Origin: Chromatiaceae bacterium
GTDB taxonomy: Bacteria > Pseudomonadota > Gammaproteobacteria > Chromatiales > Chromatiaceae
Reading direction: 5' to 3'
Assembly (NCBI GenBank): GCA_013426805.1
Contig: JACDZG010000038.1
Coordinates: 1 to 57,186, forward strand
DNA: 57,186 bases
Positions 30,810-39,830 of the stretch are shown here, piece after piece; within the stretch, counting starts at the first letter, position 1, and each line of letters opens with the position of its first letter. Below the pieces are notes generated by a model. The model did not search any database, was not told the origin of the DNA, and saw only the letters and a program-made list of their open reading frames with translations. The position numbers and the translations under genes were made by a program.

Positions 30810-31259
30810 TTAACACCCGCCCCGATACCGAGGGTCTACCGGGATCGCGGGCAAAGGCGAGCGCGGTTCAAGATCACACAGCCCCCTGGCCCAGTCCTCG
30901 ACGACGCCATTGGCGACGGGCATGGGAGCCTCCATGAAGGTCACCAGGAAGCCATCCTCAGTTTCGGCGACGCCGATGGAGCGTGGACGTACCGCCAACA
31001 CCTCAGGTTCCGGCAGGGCGATGCCGAAACAGTAGACAACATTCTTGGCGGCGCGGATGCCCTCGCCGATGCGTCCCTCGCCTAAGGCACTGGTGTGCGC
31101 GAAGTGGTCGAACTCGGCGATGAAAACCGCGCAGGGGTGCGCTTCGATCCGTGCCCGAAAATAGGCGCAGATGGCATCGACCGATTGCAGGGTCGTCTCC
31201 TCGCGACCGAACTTCAAGATAAAAACCGGAAACGTCTCTTGCCGCACGGTCTGTTGCAA
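30810..31259 (-). CDS. conserved protein of unknown function
   Basis: I cannot name this 149-residue protein with certainty. It reads as a soluble domain: FPVFILKFGREETTLQSVDA, then AHPCAVFIAEFDHFAHT, then NVVYCFGIALPEPEVLAVRP, with a charged tail. It has conserved-looking C, H and D residues (AEFDHFAH) but no known motif. It is encoded between an Fnr-like regulator and a NifX-like protein, all on the minus strand, and an Fnr-like box lies about 115 bases upstream. Regulation by oxygen or redox state is likely by inference. Confidence 0.7.
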   Translation of the reverse strand: MQQTVRQETFPVFILKFGREETTLQSVDAICAYFRARIEAHPCAVFIAEFDHFAHTSALGEGRIGEGIRAAKNVVYCFGIALPEPEVLAVRPRSIGVAETEDGFLVTFMEAPMPVANGVVEDWARGLCDLEPRSPLPAIPVDPRYRGGC

Positions 31260-31373
31260 GACTGTAACTCCTGATGATCAGTCACCGGGACCCCCGCCGG
31301 GCGCGACACCTACGATCGCCGCGATGGGAGGTCACTCAATAACTCAGGTTAAGCAGCGGCAGGGACGATCACA

Positions 31374-31387
31374 TTAACAAAGGTCAA
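31374..31387 (-). promoter_or_regulatory. Fnr-like binding site
   Basis: On the minus strand the site reads TTGAC-CTTT-GTTAA, nine of ten positions of the Fnr/Dnr pattern TTGAY-N4-RTCAA. It lies between the Fnr-like regulator and the unknown gene that starts at 31259. The distance of about 115 bases would allow an activator position with a long leader. Confidence 0.45.
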
Positions 31388-31410
31388 TGCGCTGGTCGGG
31401 CCTGGCCGCC

Positions 31411-32118
31411 TCAGTCTTCGGCAATGCGGGTGAGATTCGGTACATCCAGCAGGAACAGGTTCGGTGCGGTTTCCACCAGCAAGCTCTGCCGCTTGAACTC
31501 CGCGATGGTCCGGCTCGCCGTCTCGGTGGTGACGCCGAGCATGGCGCCCATGTCCTCGCGGCCGAACAGATAGCACTCACTGGACTCGCGGTCGCGCACC
31601 AGGCGCAGCAACAGCCGCGCCACCCGCTGCCGCGCCGATCCGGTGGACAGCTCGGTCAGCCAGGCATCGGCCTCGGCCAGGGCGCGCTGCCAACGCGCCA
31701 TCAGCTCCCGGTGCAGCGCCGGGCTGTCCTGCCCGAGATCACGCACCAGCCGGGCCGGGAAGCGACACACCTCGGTCGCGTGCAGGGCCACGGCCTCGTG
31801 CTGATAACGCTCATCGAGCAGCGCCTCGAGCCCCAGAACGTCGGTCGTGCGCACGATGCGCACGATGCGCTGGCTGCCGTCGGGCAGGTACTGGACCAGT
31901 TTCAGCGAGCCGCTGCGCACGGTGAAAAGAAATTCAGCCCGATCCCCGGCGTGGTACAGGACATTACCGGGTTTGAGCGTGAACTGATCAATGGGCTCGT
32001 GGATTCGCTCGAACGCCTGCTCCTGCAGGCCGGCGAACAGCACCGAGGTCCGCAGCGAGCAGTTGCGGCAATCGGCCTCGCCGGACCAAGCCTCGCGCAA
32101 TGTGACACTCTTGACCAT
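31411..32118 (-). CDS. Crp/Fnr-family regulator with Fnr-type recognition helix
   Basis: The 235-residue regulator has a cyclic-nucleotide-binding-type domain (residues about 30-140) and a C-terminal winged helix (about 170-230). The recognition helix TTETASRTIAEFKRQ has the E-x-x-S-R of Fnr, so it should read TTGAT-type half-sites. Cysteines C17 and C20 (DCRNC) and C118 fall where three of Fnr's four cluster ligands lie; the fourth (C29 in E. coli) is absent. It may hold a changed iron-sulfur cluster or sense something else. It is the likely regulator of the downstream genes. Confidence 0.85.
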   Translation of the reverse strand: MVKSVTLREAWSGEADCRNCSLRTSVLFAGLQEQAFERIHEPIDQFTLKPGNVLYHAGDRAEFLFTVRSGSLKLVQYLPDGSQRIVRIVRTTDVLGLEALLDERYQHEAVALHATEVCRFPARLVRDLGQDSPALHRELMARWQRALAEADAWLTELSTGSARQRVARLLLRLVRDRESSECYLFGREDMGAMLGVTTETASRTIAEFKRQSLLVETAPNLFLLDVPNLTRIAED

Positions 32119-32287
32119 TGGCCTCGTGCAACTCCTCTGTTCATCCGCCCGTCAGGGCTGCAATACCGGAGTCCGCCCGGGTTCGACGATCACCGCGGTG
32201 ATCGATCGCTCCCGGTCGCCCCGCGCTGTCTGAGCCGACGGGGTGACCGTGCCCCCGATCCAAAAAGTCGCGCCGGTCTCGCGACCA

Positions 32288-32728
32288 TCACCAACCGGTA
32301 CGCAGCCCGGTGCTGTCGATGCTGAGCGCCGCGGCGCCGGACTCCGAAGGCTCGGGCGTTGCCGTGATCGTGAAGCTGTCATCGTCGACAGCGCTCAGCG
32401 CGATGCTGTAGTAAGTTTCATTACCGTCGATCGGTGACTTGGTAAACGGCAAGATCGTAGCCGTGTCGGTGCCGCAGGGGTTTTTATCGTAGCAGCCATT
32501 CTCGGTGTAGCGCCGCTCCATGTACTGGGCGGCCTGCATCAGTACCGCCTGGGCATCCCCCCGCCGGGTCTTGCGGATTTGGGACTGATAGGACGGATAG
32601 GCAATGGCGGCCAGGATGGCCACGATGCCGACGACGATCATCAGTTCGATCAGGGTGAATCCTGGCTGGAACCGAGCCCGACCGAACGGCCGTGGCCTGT
32701 GTAAACGGACAGAAGGTGACGACAGCAT
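32288..32728 (-). CDS. type IV pilin-like protein (PilE family)
   Basis: This protein of 146 residues has the prepilin motif QPGFTLIELMIVVGIVAI: cleavage after G23, E28 as the fifth residue of the mature form, and a hydrophobic helix after it. The leader is unusually long and basic (23 residues). The short globular part includes NGCYDKNPCG, a small disulfide loop typical of PilE-like minor pilins. The ATG at 32728 has a GAGGA site. No other pilus genes are adjacent. It is best seen as an isolated pilin or pseudopilin gene. Confidence 0.88.
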   Translation of the reverse strand: MLSSPSVRLHRPRPFGRARFQPGFTLIELMIVVGIVAILAAIAYPSYQSQIRKTRRGDAQAVLMQAAQYMERRYTENGCYDKNPCGTDTATILPFTKSPIDGNETYYSIALSAVDDDSFTITATPEPSESGAAALSIDSTGLRTGW

Positions 32729-32868
32729 GAAAAGATCCTCTGTACCCGACGTGCCTCGGCGATAGGTTAGCATGATCAGCGGGCTGTGTCCGGACCGCAA
32801 ACAAGCTTTTCACGCGGCCCGCGCATGTCGGGGGTCGAGGCTTACCATAAGCGTCGCGTAGCGGCCCG

Positions 32869-32962
32869 GTGGGAGCGGCGTCCCGCCGCGACGGGGCCGG
32901 ACGCGTCGCCGCAGCGTTCGAGGTCACCGCGGCACCGCATCGCGGCGGGACGCCGCTCCCAC
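32869..32962. repeat. inverted repeat with perfect 23-base arms
   Basis: GTGGGAGCGGCGTCCCGCC starts the left arm (32869-32891). The right arm (32940-32962) is its exact inverse. The 48 bases between them are GC-rich and hold smaller hairpins. The element lies between cbbO (ending at 33022) and the pilin gene and could serve as an end-of-transcript barrier for cbbO. Confidence 0.75.
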
Positions 32963-33021
32963 GGGAGACGCGCATCTGCCGTTCCAAGCGGGTCGAGGCA
33001 ACCCTATAACCACTTGGCCGC

Positions 33022-35406
33022 TCAGCCGGTCAGCGCCGCGAAAACAGCCGGCAGCCGCTCGGGGAGGCGCTCCACCTGATCGACGATCGAGTAATTGTTC
33101 TCGCCGAAGATGCGCGCCACGTAACGATCGGCCTGCGGGTCCAGGGTCAGACAGTAGGTGTGAACACCCTGCATGCGCAGATCCTCGACCGCTTTCTTGG
33201 CGTCATGGCGCAGGGTCTGGGGATCGCGCTCATCAATATCGGCAGGCTCCCCGTCAGTGATGACCAGCACCAGCCGCTTGCTCGCCGACTGCCGGGTCAG
33301 ATGCCAGCCGGCATGGCGCAGGGCCGCGCCCATGCGGGTCGACAGCCCGCCCTTCATACCGGCCATCCGCGACTTGGGTCCGTCGTCGTAGGGCTGGTCG
33401 AAGTCTTTGAACCGGAAATACTGCACGTCGTGACGGCCATCGGAGGCGAACCCATGGACGGCGAAGGTGTCGCCGATGGAGTCGATGGCCCAGGCCAGCA
33501 GTCCGGTCGCCTCGCGGGTCAAACTCAGAATACTCGGGGTGTGCGGATACGCCGGGTCGGATTTATCGAGACCGCCGATCTTCTCGTTCGTGGACTCCGA
33601 CAGATCCATCAGGACGACCAGGGCGAGATCACGGACATGACGGCTGATCCGAATGTTGATGCGCGGATCGGGCATGACCCCGCGGCGGATGTCGATCATC
33701 GCCCGCACGGCCGCGCTCAGGTCCAGTTCCTCCCCTTCCTCATAGCCGCGCCGCCGCACGATCCCTTGCGGCTGCAGCGCATCGATGAGGTGGCGGATGC
33801 GACTGGCCACCGGCTTGTACTTGGTGAGAATGTCGTCCATCACCTGCGGATCGGCGCGCCCTTGACGGCGCTCGATGACCGTCACCCAATCCGGACGGTA
33901 GAGTTGGGCATGGTAATCCCACTCGTGGTAATAAAAGGGCTCGGAAACCGGCTCCTTGCCTTCCAGTGCGTTGAACGAAACCCCACGATCTTCATAGGGA
34001 AAAAACTCCGTGGAGCAGACCCAGACCTCTTGCGCATCATCGCCCGCGGTTTCCACATCCACCTCGTTGGCCAGTGCCATGGCGGAAACCCGGCGGCGCA
34101 CCTGCTGCCGACTGGCCGGCAAATAGTCGATCCCGTGAGACAGGAACAAATTTTCATCGAACGCCCAGCAGTACCGGTTGTCGTCCCGATAGGGAATCGG
34201 CACGTTTTCCAAAACACGCAGGTTCGGCAGATGACACTGGGCAACCGCCCGGTTAAAAAAGTCGATTCCGGCATCCCAACTGATCCGGTTGTCTTCGCCG
34301 CGCCGCGCGCAGGTGTCATGAAACGCGGCGGCCGTTTCATTGATCATGCCCAACGGATCCTGATAGTCCGGATCGAGCAGTGCCTGCGCCATGCGCATCA
34401 TGAGATCCACCATCGGATGCAGCTCGACCGCTTCATCCTTGGCCGTCAGCGGCGCGGTCATGATGCCGAGCCAGAGCTTACGCAGCCCAGGGAAAGCGCG
34501 AATGGCGAGGGACTCCACGCGCGCGTCCTCGAACAAGTCGATGAACCGCATCTGGGCCGGGGTCAATTGCTCCGCGCTGAGCGGGGCCGTCGTATAGACC
34601 ATGTGCGCGGCACAATGGGCCGCGGCGGCACGGTAGACCGTGACTCCGGAAATGCCGCGAAAACTATCGAATGCGTCCGGCAGGTGGATCTGGAAATCCT
34701 CGATGAAGGGCCGCAAGCCCAGCCGCGACTCATAATCTCCGGAGGTCGGGCGCATAAAAAAAGCGCGCGCCCACAGCGCCCGCAGATAAAAATTCAGCTT
34801 GCGCTGATTGTCCACGAACAGGGTGCCGCGCCGCTCCTTCTGGAGCACCGCCCGGGAAGATTCGGTCTGCAGGCCGAAATAGGCCAGTTGGCCATCCAGA
34901 TCGCGGGCATGGGCCTGGGCGCCCCACATGGCCCAGCGGCGCAGACCGCCGAGTGTGAGCTTGCCGAGCAACTCGTCCATGTTCTCCATCATCGGCCGCA
35001 ATCCGCGCGGCGCCTTGCCGGCCAACTGATGCAGCAGGTTGAGATAGCCCCGCACGACTTCCGCGTCACCCAATCGGCTCGCGGCCAGCGGCATGTTCGC
35101 CATGATCAGCGTGATGACGGTACCCGAGGTGTGGGAAGCCAGCTTCATCAAGGCCCCCACCAGATCCGGGGTGATGTCCTCGCCGACCTCTTTGACCACC
35201 GCCGGCAGGTGTTGAACATAGGTCAGGATCAAATCCTCCCCCTTGTTCAGACTGCACAGGGCCTTCATGCCGGTCAGGTAATGTTCGAGTCCCTGAGTGG
35301 ACATGACCCGCGCGGCCTCGTGATAGCTCGCTTCCAGCGCCTGCTTGTGCGGGTGCTCCGGGTCGGTTTTCAGACAGGAGACGTAGTCGGAGAAGTCGAT
35401 GGTCAT
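33022..35406 (-). CDS. cbbO: RuBisCO activase subunit CbbO
   Basis: CbbO (794 residues) is the von Willebrand A domain partner of CbbQ; together they strip inhibitory sugar phosphates from RuBisCO. The long N-terminal region has the FRGISGVTVYRAAAAHCAAHM helix and the FIDLFEDARVESLAIRAFPG block. The VWA domain starts near residue 590 with ALVVLMDLSESTNEKIG, a metal-ion adhesion site (D-x-S-x-S). The ATG at 35406 gives MTIDFSDYVSCLKTD. It is the last gene of cbbLSQO and lies 22 bases after cbbQ. Confidence 0.93.
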   Translation of the reverse strand: MTIDFSDYVSCLKTDPEHPHKQALEASYHEAARVMSTQGLEHYLTGMKALCSLNKGEDLILTYVQHLPAVVKEVGEDITPDLVGALMKLASHTSGTVITLIMANMPLAASRLGDAEVVRGYLNLLHQLAGKAPRGLRPMMENMDELLGKLTLGGLRRWAMWGAQAHARDLDGQLAYFGLQTESSRAVLQKERRGTLFVDNQRKLNFYLRALWARAFFMRPTSGDYESRLGLRPFIEDFQIHLPDAFDSFRGISGVTVYRAAAAHCAAHMVYTTAPLSAEQLTPAQMRFIDLFEDARVESLAIRAFPGLRKLWLGIMTAPLTAKDEAVELHPMVDLMMRMAQALLDPDYQDPLGMINETAAAFHDTCARRGEDNRISWDAGIDFFNRAVAQCHLPNLRVLENVPIPYRDDNRYCWAFDENLFLSHGIDYLPASRQQVRRRVSAMALANEVDVETAGDDAQEVWVCSTEFFPYEDRGVSFNALEGKEPVSEPFYYHEWDYHAQLYRPDWVTVIERRQGRADPQVMDDILTKYKPVASRIRHLIDALQPQGIVRRRGYEEGEELDLSAAVRAMIDIRRGVMPDPRINIRISRHVRDLALVVLMDLSESTNEKIGGLDKSDPAYPHTPSILSLTREATGLLAWAIDSIGDTFAVHGFASDGRHDVQYFRFKDFDQPYDDGPKSRMAGMKGGLSTRMGAALRHAGWHLTRQSASKRLVLVITDGEPADIDERDPQTLRHDAKKAVEDLRMQGVHTYCLTLDPQADRYVARIFGENNYSIVDQVERLPERLPAVFAALTG

Positions 35407-35428
35407 GCCGGGAGCCTCCAGCGGTCGC

Positions 35429-36235
35429 CTAAAAGAAGGTACCGACCGCCGCGTCCAGCGTATCGCGCATATCCGGATCGTCGGTGAGCGGCCGCACCAG
35501 GGCCATGCGGCAGGCGGACTGGGGATCGACGCCCTTGCCGATGAGCTGGGCGGCATAGACCAGGAGGCGGGTCGACATCCCCTCATCCAGCCCGTGCCCT
35601 TTGAGGTTGCGGCTGCGTTGCGCGATCTGCACCAGCTTCTCCGCCACCGCGCTGTCCACCAGGCCCTCGTGGGTCACGATCTCGGCTTCGATCTCCGCAC
35701 TGGGATAGTCGAAGTCCAGGGCGCCGAAACGCTGCTTCGTGGATTGCTTCAGATCCTTCATCAGGCTCTGGTAGCCAGGGTTGTAGGAAATCACGATCTG
35801 AAAGTCCGGGTGCGCATTGACCAGCTCACCCTTCTTCTCCAGCGGCAGGTTGCGGCGGTGATCGGTCAGCGGATGGATGACGACCGTGGTGTCCTGACGG
35901 GCTTCGACCACTTCATCCAGGTAACAGATGGCACCGATGCGCGCCGCCACGGTCAGCGGACCGTCCTGCCATTTGGTGCCATTGATGTCGAGCAGAAAGC
36001 GTCCGACCAGGTCGGAGGCGGTCATGTCCTCATTACAGGCAACCGTGATCAGCGGCTTCTTCAGCCGCCAGGCCATATACTCCACGAAACGGGATTTACC
36101 GCATCCGGTCGGACCCTTGAGCATGACCGGCATCCGCGCCGCATAGGCGGCCTCGTACAGCGCTACCTCGTTGGTCACCGGGCGGTAATAGGGCTCGGTC
36201 TTGATCAGATATTGTTCGCGGTCGACTTCACTCAT
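35429..36235 (-). CDS. cbbQ: RuBisCO activase AAA+ subunit CbbQ
   Basis: The 268-residue protein is CbbQ, a MoxR-type AAA+ ATPase. Walker A is [11 protein letters not shown] at residues 40-50, and Walker B is [15 protein letters not shown]. Later blocks are [13 protein letters not shown] and [16 protein letters not shown]. It forms hexamers that couple ATP hydrolysis to RuBisCO reactivation through CbbO. It is separated from cbbS by about 220 bases containing three hairpins, so its level may be set separately from the RuBisCO subunits. Confidence 0.95.
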   Translation of the reverse strand: MSEVDREQYLIKTEPYYRPVTNEVALYEAAYAARMPVMLKGPTGCGKSRFVEYMAWRLKKPLITVACNEDMTASDLVGRFLLDINGTKWQDGPLTVAARIGAICYLDEVVEARQDTTVVIHPLTDHRRNLPLEKKGELVNAHPDFQIVISYNPGYQSLMKDLKQSTKQRFGALDFDYPSAEIEAEIVTHEGLVDSAVAEKLVQIAQRSRNLKGHGLDEGMSTRLLVYAAQLIGKGVDPQSACRMALVRPLTDDPDMRDTLDAAVGTFF

Positions 36236-36260
36236 CACTATTGCCCTGGTTCTAATTCTG

Positions 36261-36334
36261 GCTCCCACGCTCCAGCGTGGGAGCACGTGGCGACGCTCCA
36301 GCGTCGCGTCCAGGCTCCGGCCGCTGGAGCGGCC
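36261..36334. repeat. three consecutive hairpins between cbbS and cbbQ
   Basis: GCTCCCACGCT/AGCGTGGGAGC (36261-36284), GCGACGCT/AGCGTCGC (36290-36307) and GGCCGCT/AGCGGCC (36319-36334) each have a two-base loop and share the core GCT-CC-AGC or its inverse. GAACTTGGAAACGAG follows at about 36355, a phrase often attached to such REP units. The hairpins may protect the upstream cbbLS mRNA, an inference. Confidence 0.8.
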
Positions 36335-36453
36335 ACGACTGTCTTCCCATGCGGAACTTGGAAACGAGAGTTAGCGAGCATCTGCCCCGCCGGGCGAAAC
36401 AGGAGCCCTCGTTTCCGCCTTCAAACAGCGTTTTTCGCGCGAGCGAGAAACGA

Positions 36454-36810
36454 CTAGACCGGCTTGCCCCGATAAATCACCATGGCCGCGCCCTGGGACT
36501 GGGCATAGTTGTCATAGCCGACCAGCCGCACATGATTGTTGGGGTGGGCCTTATGACAGGCCGCGGCTTCCTCGAGAATACGGTCGGCGTCGGTCTCACC
36601 GAACATCGGCAGCTTCCACATATACCAGTAGTGGTCGAAGGCGTTTTCCGGCTCGGTATGCTCGATCGCCGGGTTCCAACCCTTGCGGACCAGGTATTCT
36701 ACCTGCTTGCGGATACCTTCCGGCTCCATGGGCGGCAGATAAGAGAAGGTTTCGAACTTACGGCTGTTGACGTCTTCGAGACTGGAACGGTAGTCCTGCA
36801 TGTCGCTCAT
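36454..36810 (-). CDS. cbbS: RuBisCO small subunit (form I)
   Basis: CbbS (118 residues) has the standard small-subunit pattern: [33 protein letters not shown], then [22 protein letters not shown], then [17 protein letters not shown]. Eight copies cap the L8S8 enzyme. It follows cbbL after about 120 bases on the same strand. The short length and the form of the sequence are those of proteobacterial form IA enzymes. Nothing is missing. Confidence 0.97.
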   Translation of the reverse strand: MSDMQDYRSSLEDVNSRKFETFSYLPPMEPEGIRKQVEYLVRKGWNPAIEHTEPENAFDHYWYMWKLPMFGETDADRILEEAAACHKAHPNNHVRLVGYDNYAQSQGAAMVIYRGKPV

Positions 36811-36930
36811 CAGATGTATCCTCGGATTCAGGTTGTTCGGAGTTCAGTCGGAATTCACGGTGCGACCTCGGCATCCAGCAGCCGCCGGCCGGCACTGCTT
36901 GTCGGCGGCTGACCACTGGTTGGCGACAGC

Positions 36931-38349
36931 CTATTTATGCGCAACGTCGAGTTTGTCGACCGTGTCGAACTCGAACTTGATTTCTTTCCAGGTCTCCATG
37001 GCGACCTTGAGTTCGGGGCTATGCTTCGCCGCCTTGGTCAGCACGCTCTTGCCCTCCTTCTCGATGGCGATGCCCTCGTTGCGGGCCTGGACACAGGCTT
37101 CCAGAGCGACCCGGTTGGCCGCGGCGCCGGCCGCGTTGCCCCAGGGGTGGCCCAGGGTGCCGCCGCCGAACTGAAGGCAGGCGTCGTCGCCGAAGATGGT
37201 CACCAGCGCGGGCATGTGCCAGACGTGGATGCCGCCGGAGGCTACCGGGAAGACGCCGGGCATCGAGCCCCAGTCCTGATCGAAGAAGATGCCGCGGCTG
37301 CGGTCTTCCTTGATGAACTTGTCGCGCATGATGTCGATCCAGCCGAGGGTGGCCTCGCGATCACCCTCCAGCTTGCCCACCACGGTGCCGGAGTGCAGGT
37401 GATCGCCCCCGGACAGGCGCAGAATCTTGGCCAGCACCCGGAAGTGAATACCATGGTGCGGATTGCGGTCGAGCACGGCATGCATGGCGCGGTGAATGTG
37501 CAGCAGGATGCCGTTATCGCGACACCAGTTGGCCAGACCCGTGTTGGCGCAGAAGCCGCCGGTGATGTAGTCGTGCATGATGATGGGCGCGCCGATCTCC
37601 TTGGCGTGCTCGGCGCGCTTGTACATCTCTTCCGGGGTCGGCGCGGTGACGTTCAGATAGTGCCCCTTGCGCTCGCCGGTCTCCCGCTCGGCCTTGTCGA
37701 TAGCGTCCATCACGAAATCGAAACGCTGACGCCAGCGCATGAAGGGCTGTGAGTTGACGTTCTCGTCGTCCTTAGTCAGGTCCAGACCGCCGCGCAGGCA
37801 CTCGTAGACCGCCCGACCATAGTTCTTGGCGGACAGACCGAGCTTGGGCTTGATGGTGCAACCCAGCAGCGGGCGGCCGTACTTGTTGAGCATGTCGCGC
37901 TCGACCTGAATGCCGTGGGGCGGGCCGCCGCAGGTCATGACATAGGCGATGGGGAAGCGCACGTCTTCCAGGCGCAGGGCACGCACGGCCTTGAAACCGA
38001 AGACGTTACCGACCAGCGAAGTGAACACGTTGACGACCGAACCTTCCTCGAACAGGTCGATCGGGTAGGCGATGAAGGCGTAGTAGCAGGAGTCGTCGCC
38101 CGGCACGTCTTCGATGGCGTAAGCGCGACCCTTGTAGTAGTCCAGGTCGGTCAGCAGGTCGGTCCAGACAGTGGTCCAGGTGCCGGTCGACGACTCGGCG
38201 GCCACCGCGGCGGCGGCCTCCTCACGGGGCACGCCCGGCTGCGGGGTGATCTTGAAGCACGCCAGAATATCGGTGTCCTTGGGAGTGTAGTCCGGCATCC
38301 AGTAGGTCTCGCGGTACTCTTTCACACCCGCGCTGTAACTCTTCGCCAT
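36931..38349 (-). CDS. cbbL: RuBisCO large subunit (form IA)
   Basis: CbbL (472 residues) fixes carbon dioxide onto ribulose bisphosphate in the Calvin cycle. Active-site features are all present: [17 protein letters not shown] with K167, [13 protein letters not shown] with the carbamylated K193 and metal ligands D195 and E196, [10 protein letters not shown] and [12 protein letters not shown]. The start ([15 protein letters not shown]) is that of form IA enzymes of purple sulfur bacteria and relatives. A GAGGA site precedes the ATG. The 225 bases upstream are AT-rich and should hold the promoter and any CbbR site; no cbbR gene is seen here. Confidence 0.98.
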   Translation of the reverse strand: MAKSYSAGVKEYRETYWMPDYTPKDTDILACFKITPQPGVPREEAAAAVAAESSTGTWTTVWTDLLTDLDYYKGRAYAIEDVPGDDSCYYAFIAYPIDLFEEGSVVNVFTSLVGNVFGFKAVRALRLEDVRFPIAYVMTCGGPPHGIQVERDMLNKYGRPLLGCTIKPKLGLSAKNYGRAVYECLRGGLDLTKDDENVNSQPFMRWRQRFDFVMDAIDKAERETGERKGHYLNVTAPTPEEMYKRAEHAKEIGAPIIMHDYITGGFCANTGLANWCRDNGILLHIHRAMHAVLDRNPHHGIHFRVLAKILRLSGGDHLHSGTVVGKLEGDREATLGWIDIMRDKFIKEDRSRGIFFDQDWGSMPGVFPVASGGIHVWHMPALVTIFGDDACLQFGGGTLGHPWGNAAGAAANRVALEACVQARNEGIAIEKEGKSVLTKAAKHSPELKVAMETWKEIKFEFDTVDKLDVAHK

Positions 38350-38575
38350 GTTCAGTCCTCGTGGAATGTCATCTTAAAGTGGAAGCAGTCGCCCCACGGG
38401 TCGACCGCCGACATCGAACCGACAAGGGTTGCCGGAAATAACCAAGCAATCTTGTCTGAGGACTAGTTTAGCGATCGGATAAATAAAGAAAACTCAATAT
38501 TTTTGATATCCACCATATAAAAAAGCTTATAGATGGTCAGGGTGACGCCCCGGGGTCGCTCAGTCGGCTGCTCGG
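38350..38575 (-). promoter_or_regulatory. probable cbb operon promoter region
   Basis: The region is markedly AT-rich at 38465-38535, with TTGAGT, TTTATTTAT and ATATGGTGGATAT-like palindromic sequence on the minus strand. These suit a LysR-type (CbbR) site and a promoter. I cannot fix the exact boxes. Confidence 0.4.
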
Positions 38576-39640
38576 TCAATTTAGGGTATCCAGCGAGACC
38601 GCATACGTCGGATCGGCGAGGATGGGCTCGGCTGCCGACGGATCAACCGTAATCCAGACACCGCCAACCACGGGCGATCCGGGCACCTCGATCCGCACCA
38701 GGCGCTCGAAGGGTGTACCGCGCACCGGGTCGATCAGCGGCCGGTCGTGCCGAAAGCGGTGGGTGTCGCCATGCAACACCAGCACCGGACCGGCAAAGCG
38801 CTCCATCGCGGCGACGAGTTGCTGCTTGAAGCCGCGAAAGCCCGACGGCCCCTGTCCCCGATCGAACAGCGGATTCGCCTGGATCATCAGCACCAGGGCC
38901 TGAATATTCCTGACCTTGGCGGACTCCAGAACCCGGTTCAGGAAAGCCGTGTGCGCAGCCTCACGCGCCGCGAAATCGGCCGCGGCGGTGAGATCATTGT
39001 CGCTAAATCCATTGTTACTGCCAACGATATGTAACGAGATAAAGGCGACCGCGTCGATCTGAAAGGCGTAGATTTCCGGAAACGCCTTCGCTGCCGGGAC
39101 CGCGCCCAAGGCGGCCAGCCGCAGTACCGTTGGATCACCGAAGAACACCGCACGCACCCGCGCCAACCGCACACGCGGATCCAGCCCCCCGGCGGCGGGA
39201 CGGTGACAATCGGTCCACTCGTTGTCTCCGGGCGTGTAGGCGACCGGAACCGGCAGCGCACGGAAGATCCCGGCGATCTCGTGCAGGTTGGCGTCGGTAC
39301 AAGGGGTGCTGCCGGCTTTGATGTCACCAAGATGAGCGATGAAGGGCGGATGCAGGGCCGCGGCAGCGTCCAGGAGTGCCTTGAAGGGACCGACCTCGGA
39401 TGGTCCATAGGGCAAGTCGCCGACGGCGAAGAAGCGCACCGACGGCGGTCCGCCGGGCGCGCCGGCGCGTGATCCGCTGGCGGCACCCTCGCCGTCCGCC
39501 GCCGCGAGGCCGGCAAGCAGCAGGACCCCGATCGCCGCGGCACGAGCGACGGCGCCAATGCCCCTGAAACGCGACCTACTGCGCCCACGCGACCGGCGGC
39601 GAACGGCACTTTTCAGGATAAGCCAATGCGGTCGGCACAT
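38576..39640 (-). CDS. exported calcineurin-like metallophosphatase
   Basis: The protein has 354 residues from the ATG at 39640. A hydrophobic segment near residues 28-46 (AAAIGVLLLAGLAA) follows a very basic start and should act as a signal or anchor. The domain after it has the motif order of metallophosphatases: VRFFAVGDLPYG, IAHLGDIKAGS, YTPGDNEWTDC and VLVLHGDTHRF. The second motif has Lys where GDxxD is usual, so it is an atypical member. The substrate is unknown. It is divergent from srkA. Confidence 0.75.
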   Translation of the reverse strand: MCRPHWLILKSAVRRRSRGRSRSRFRGIGAVARAAAIGVLLLAGLAAADGEGAASGSRAGAPGGPPSVRFFAVGDLPYGPSEVGPFKALLDAAAALHPPFIAHLGDIKAGSTPCTDANLHEIAGIFRALPVPVAYTPGDNEWTDCHRPAAGGLDPRVRLARVRAVFFGDPTVLRLAALGAVPAAKAFPEIYAFQIDAVAFISLHIVGSNNGFSDNDLTAAADFAAREAAHTAFLNRVLESAKVRNIQALVLMIQANPLFDRGQGPSGFRGFKQQLVAAMERFAGPVLVLHGDTHRFRHDRPLIDPVRGTPFERLVRIEVPGSPVVGGVWITVDPSAAEPILADPTYAVSLDTLN

Positions 39641-39830
39641 CGGATTGGTAGCCCACTTGGCGGGACGATCATGGTCGGGGAGTTGACTGAGACGCCCCGG
39701 GAGGCACCTGCCGCGCGCATCATGCCCGGACCTGTCGCAAGGGGCAAATCCCGGGTGACGGAGACCATCCGTCGGGCCGAGCAGCGCATCGACAGGCACC
39801 CAGGCAGTGATCCCGGCTAGAATGCCACCT

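Noticed and set aside
33160-35487. A 775-residue open frame opposite cbbO
   Set aside because: It is a shadow of cbbO caused by high third-position GC; the protein is low-complexity in His, Gln and Arg with no family features.
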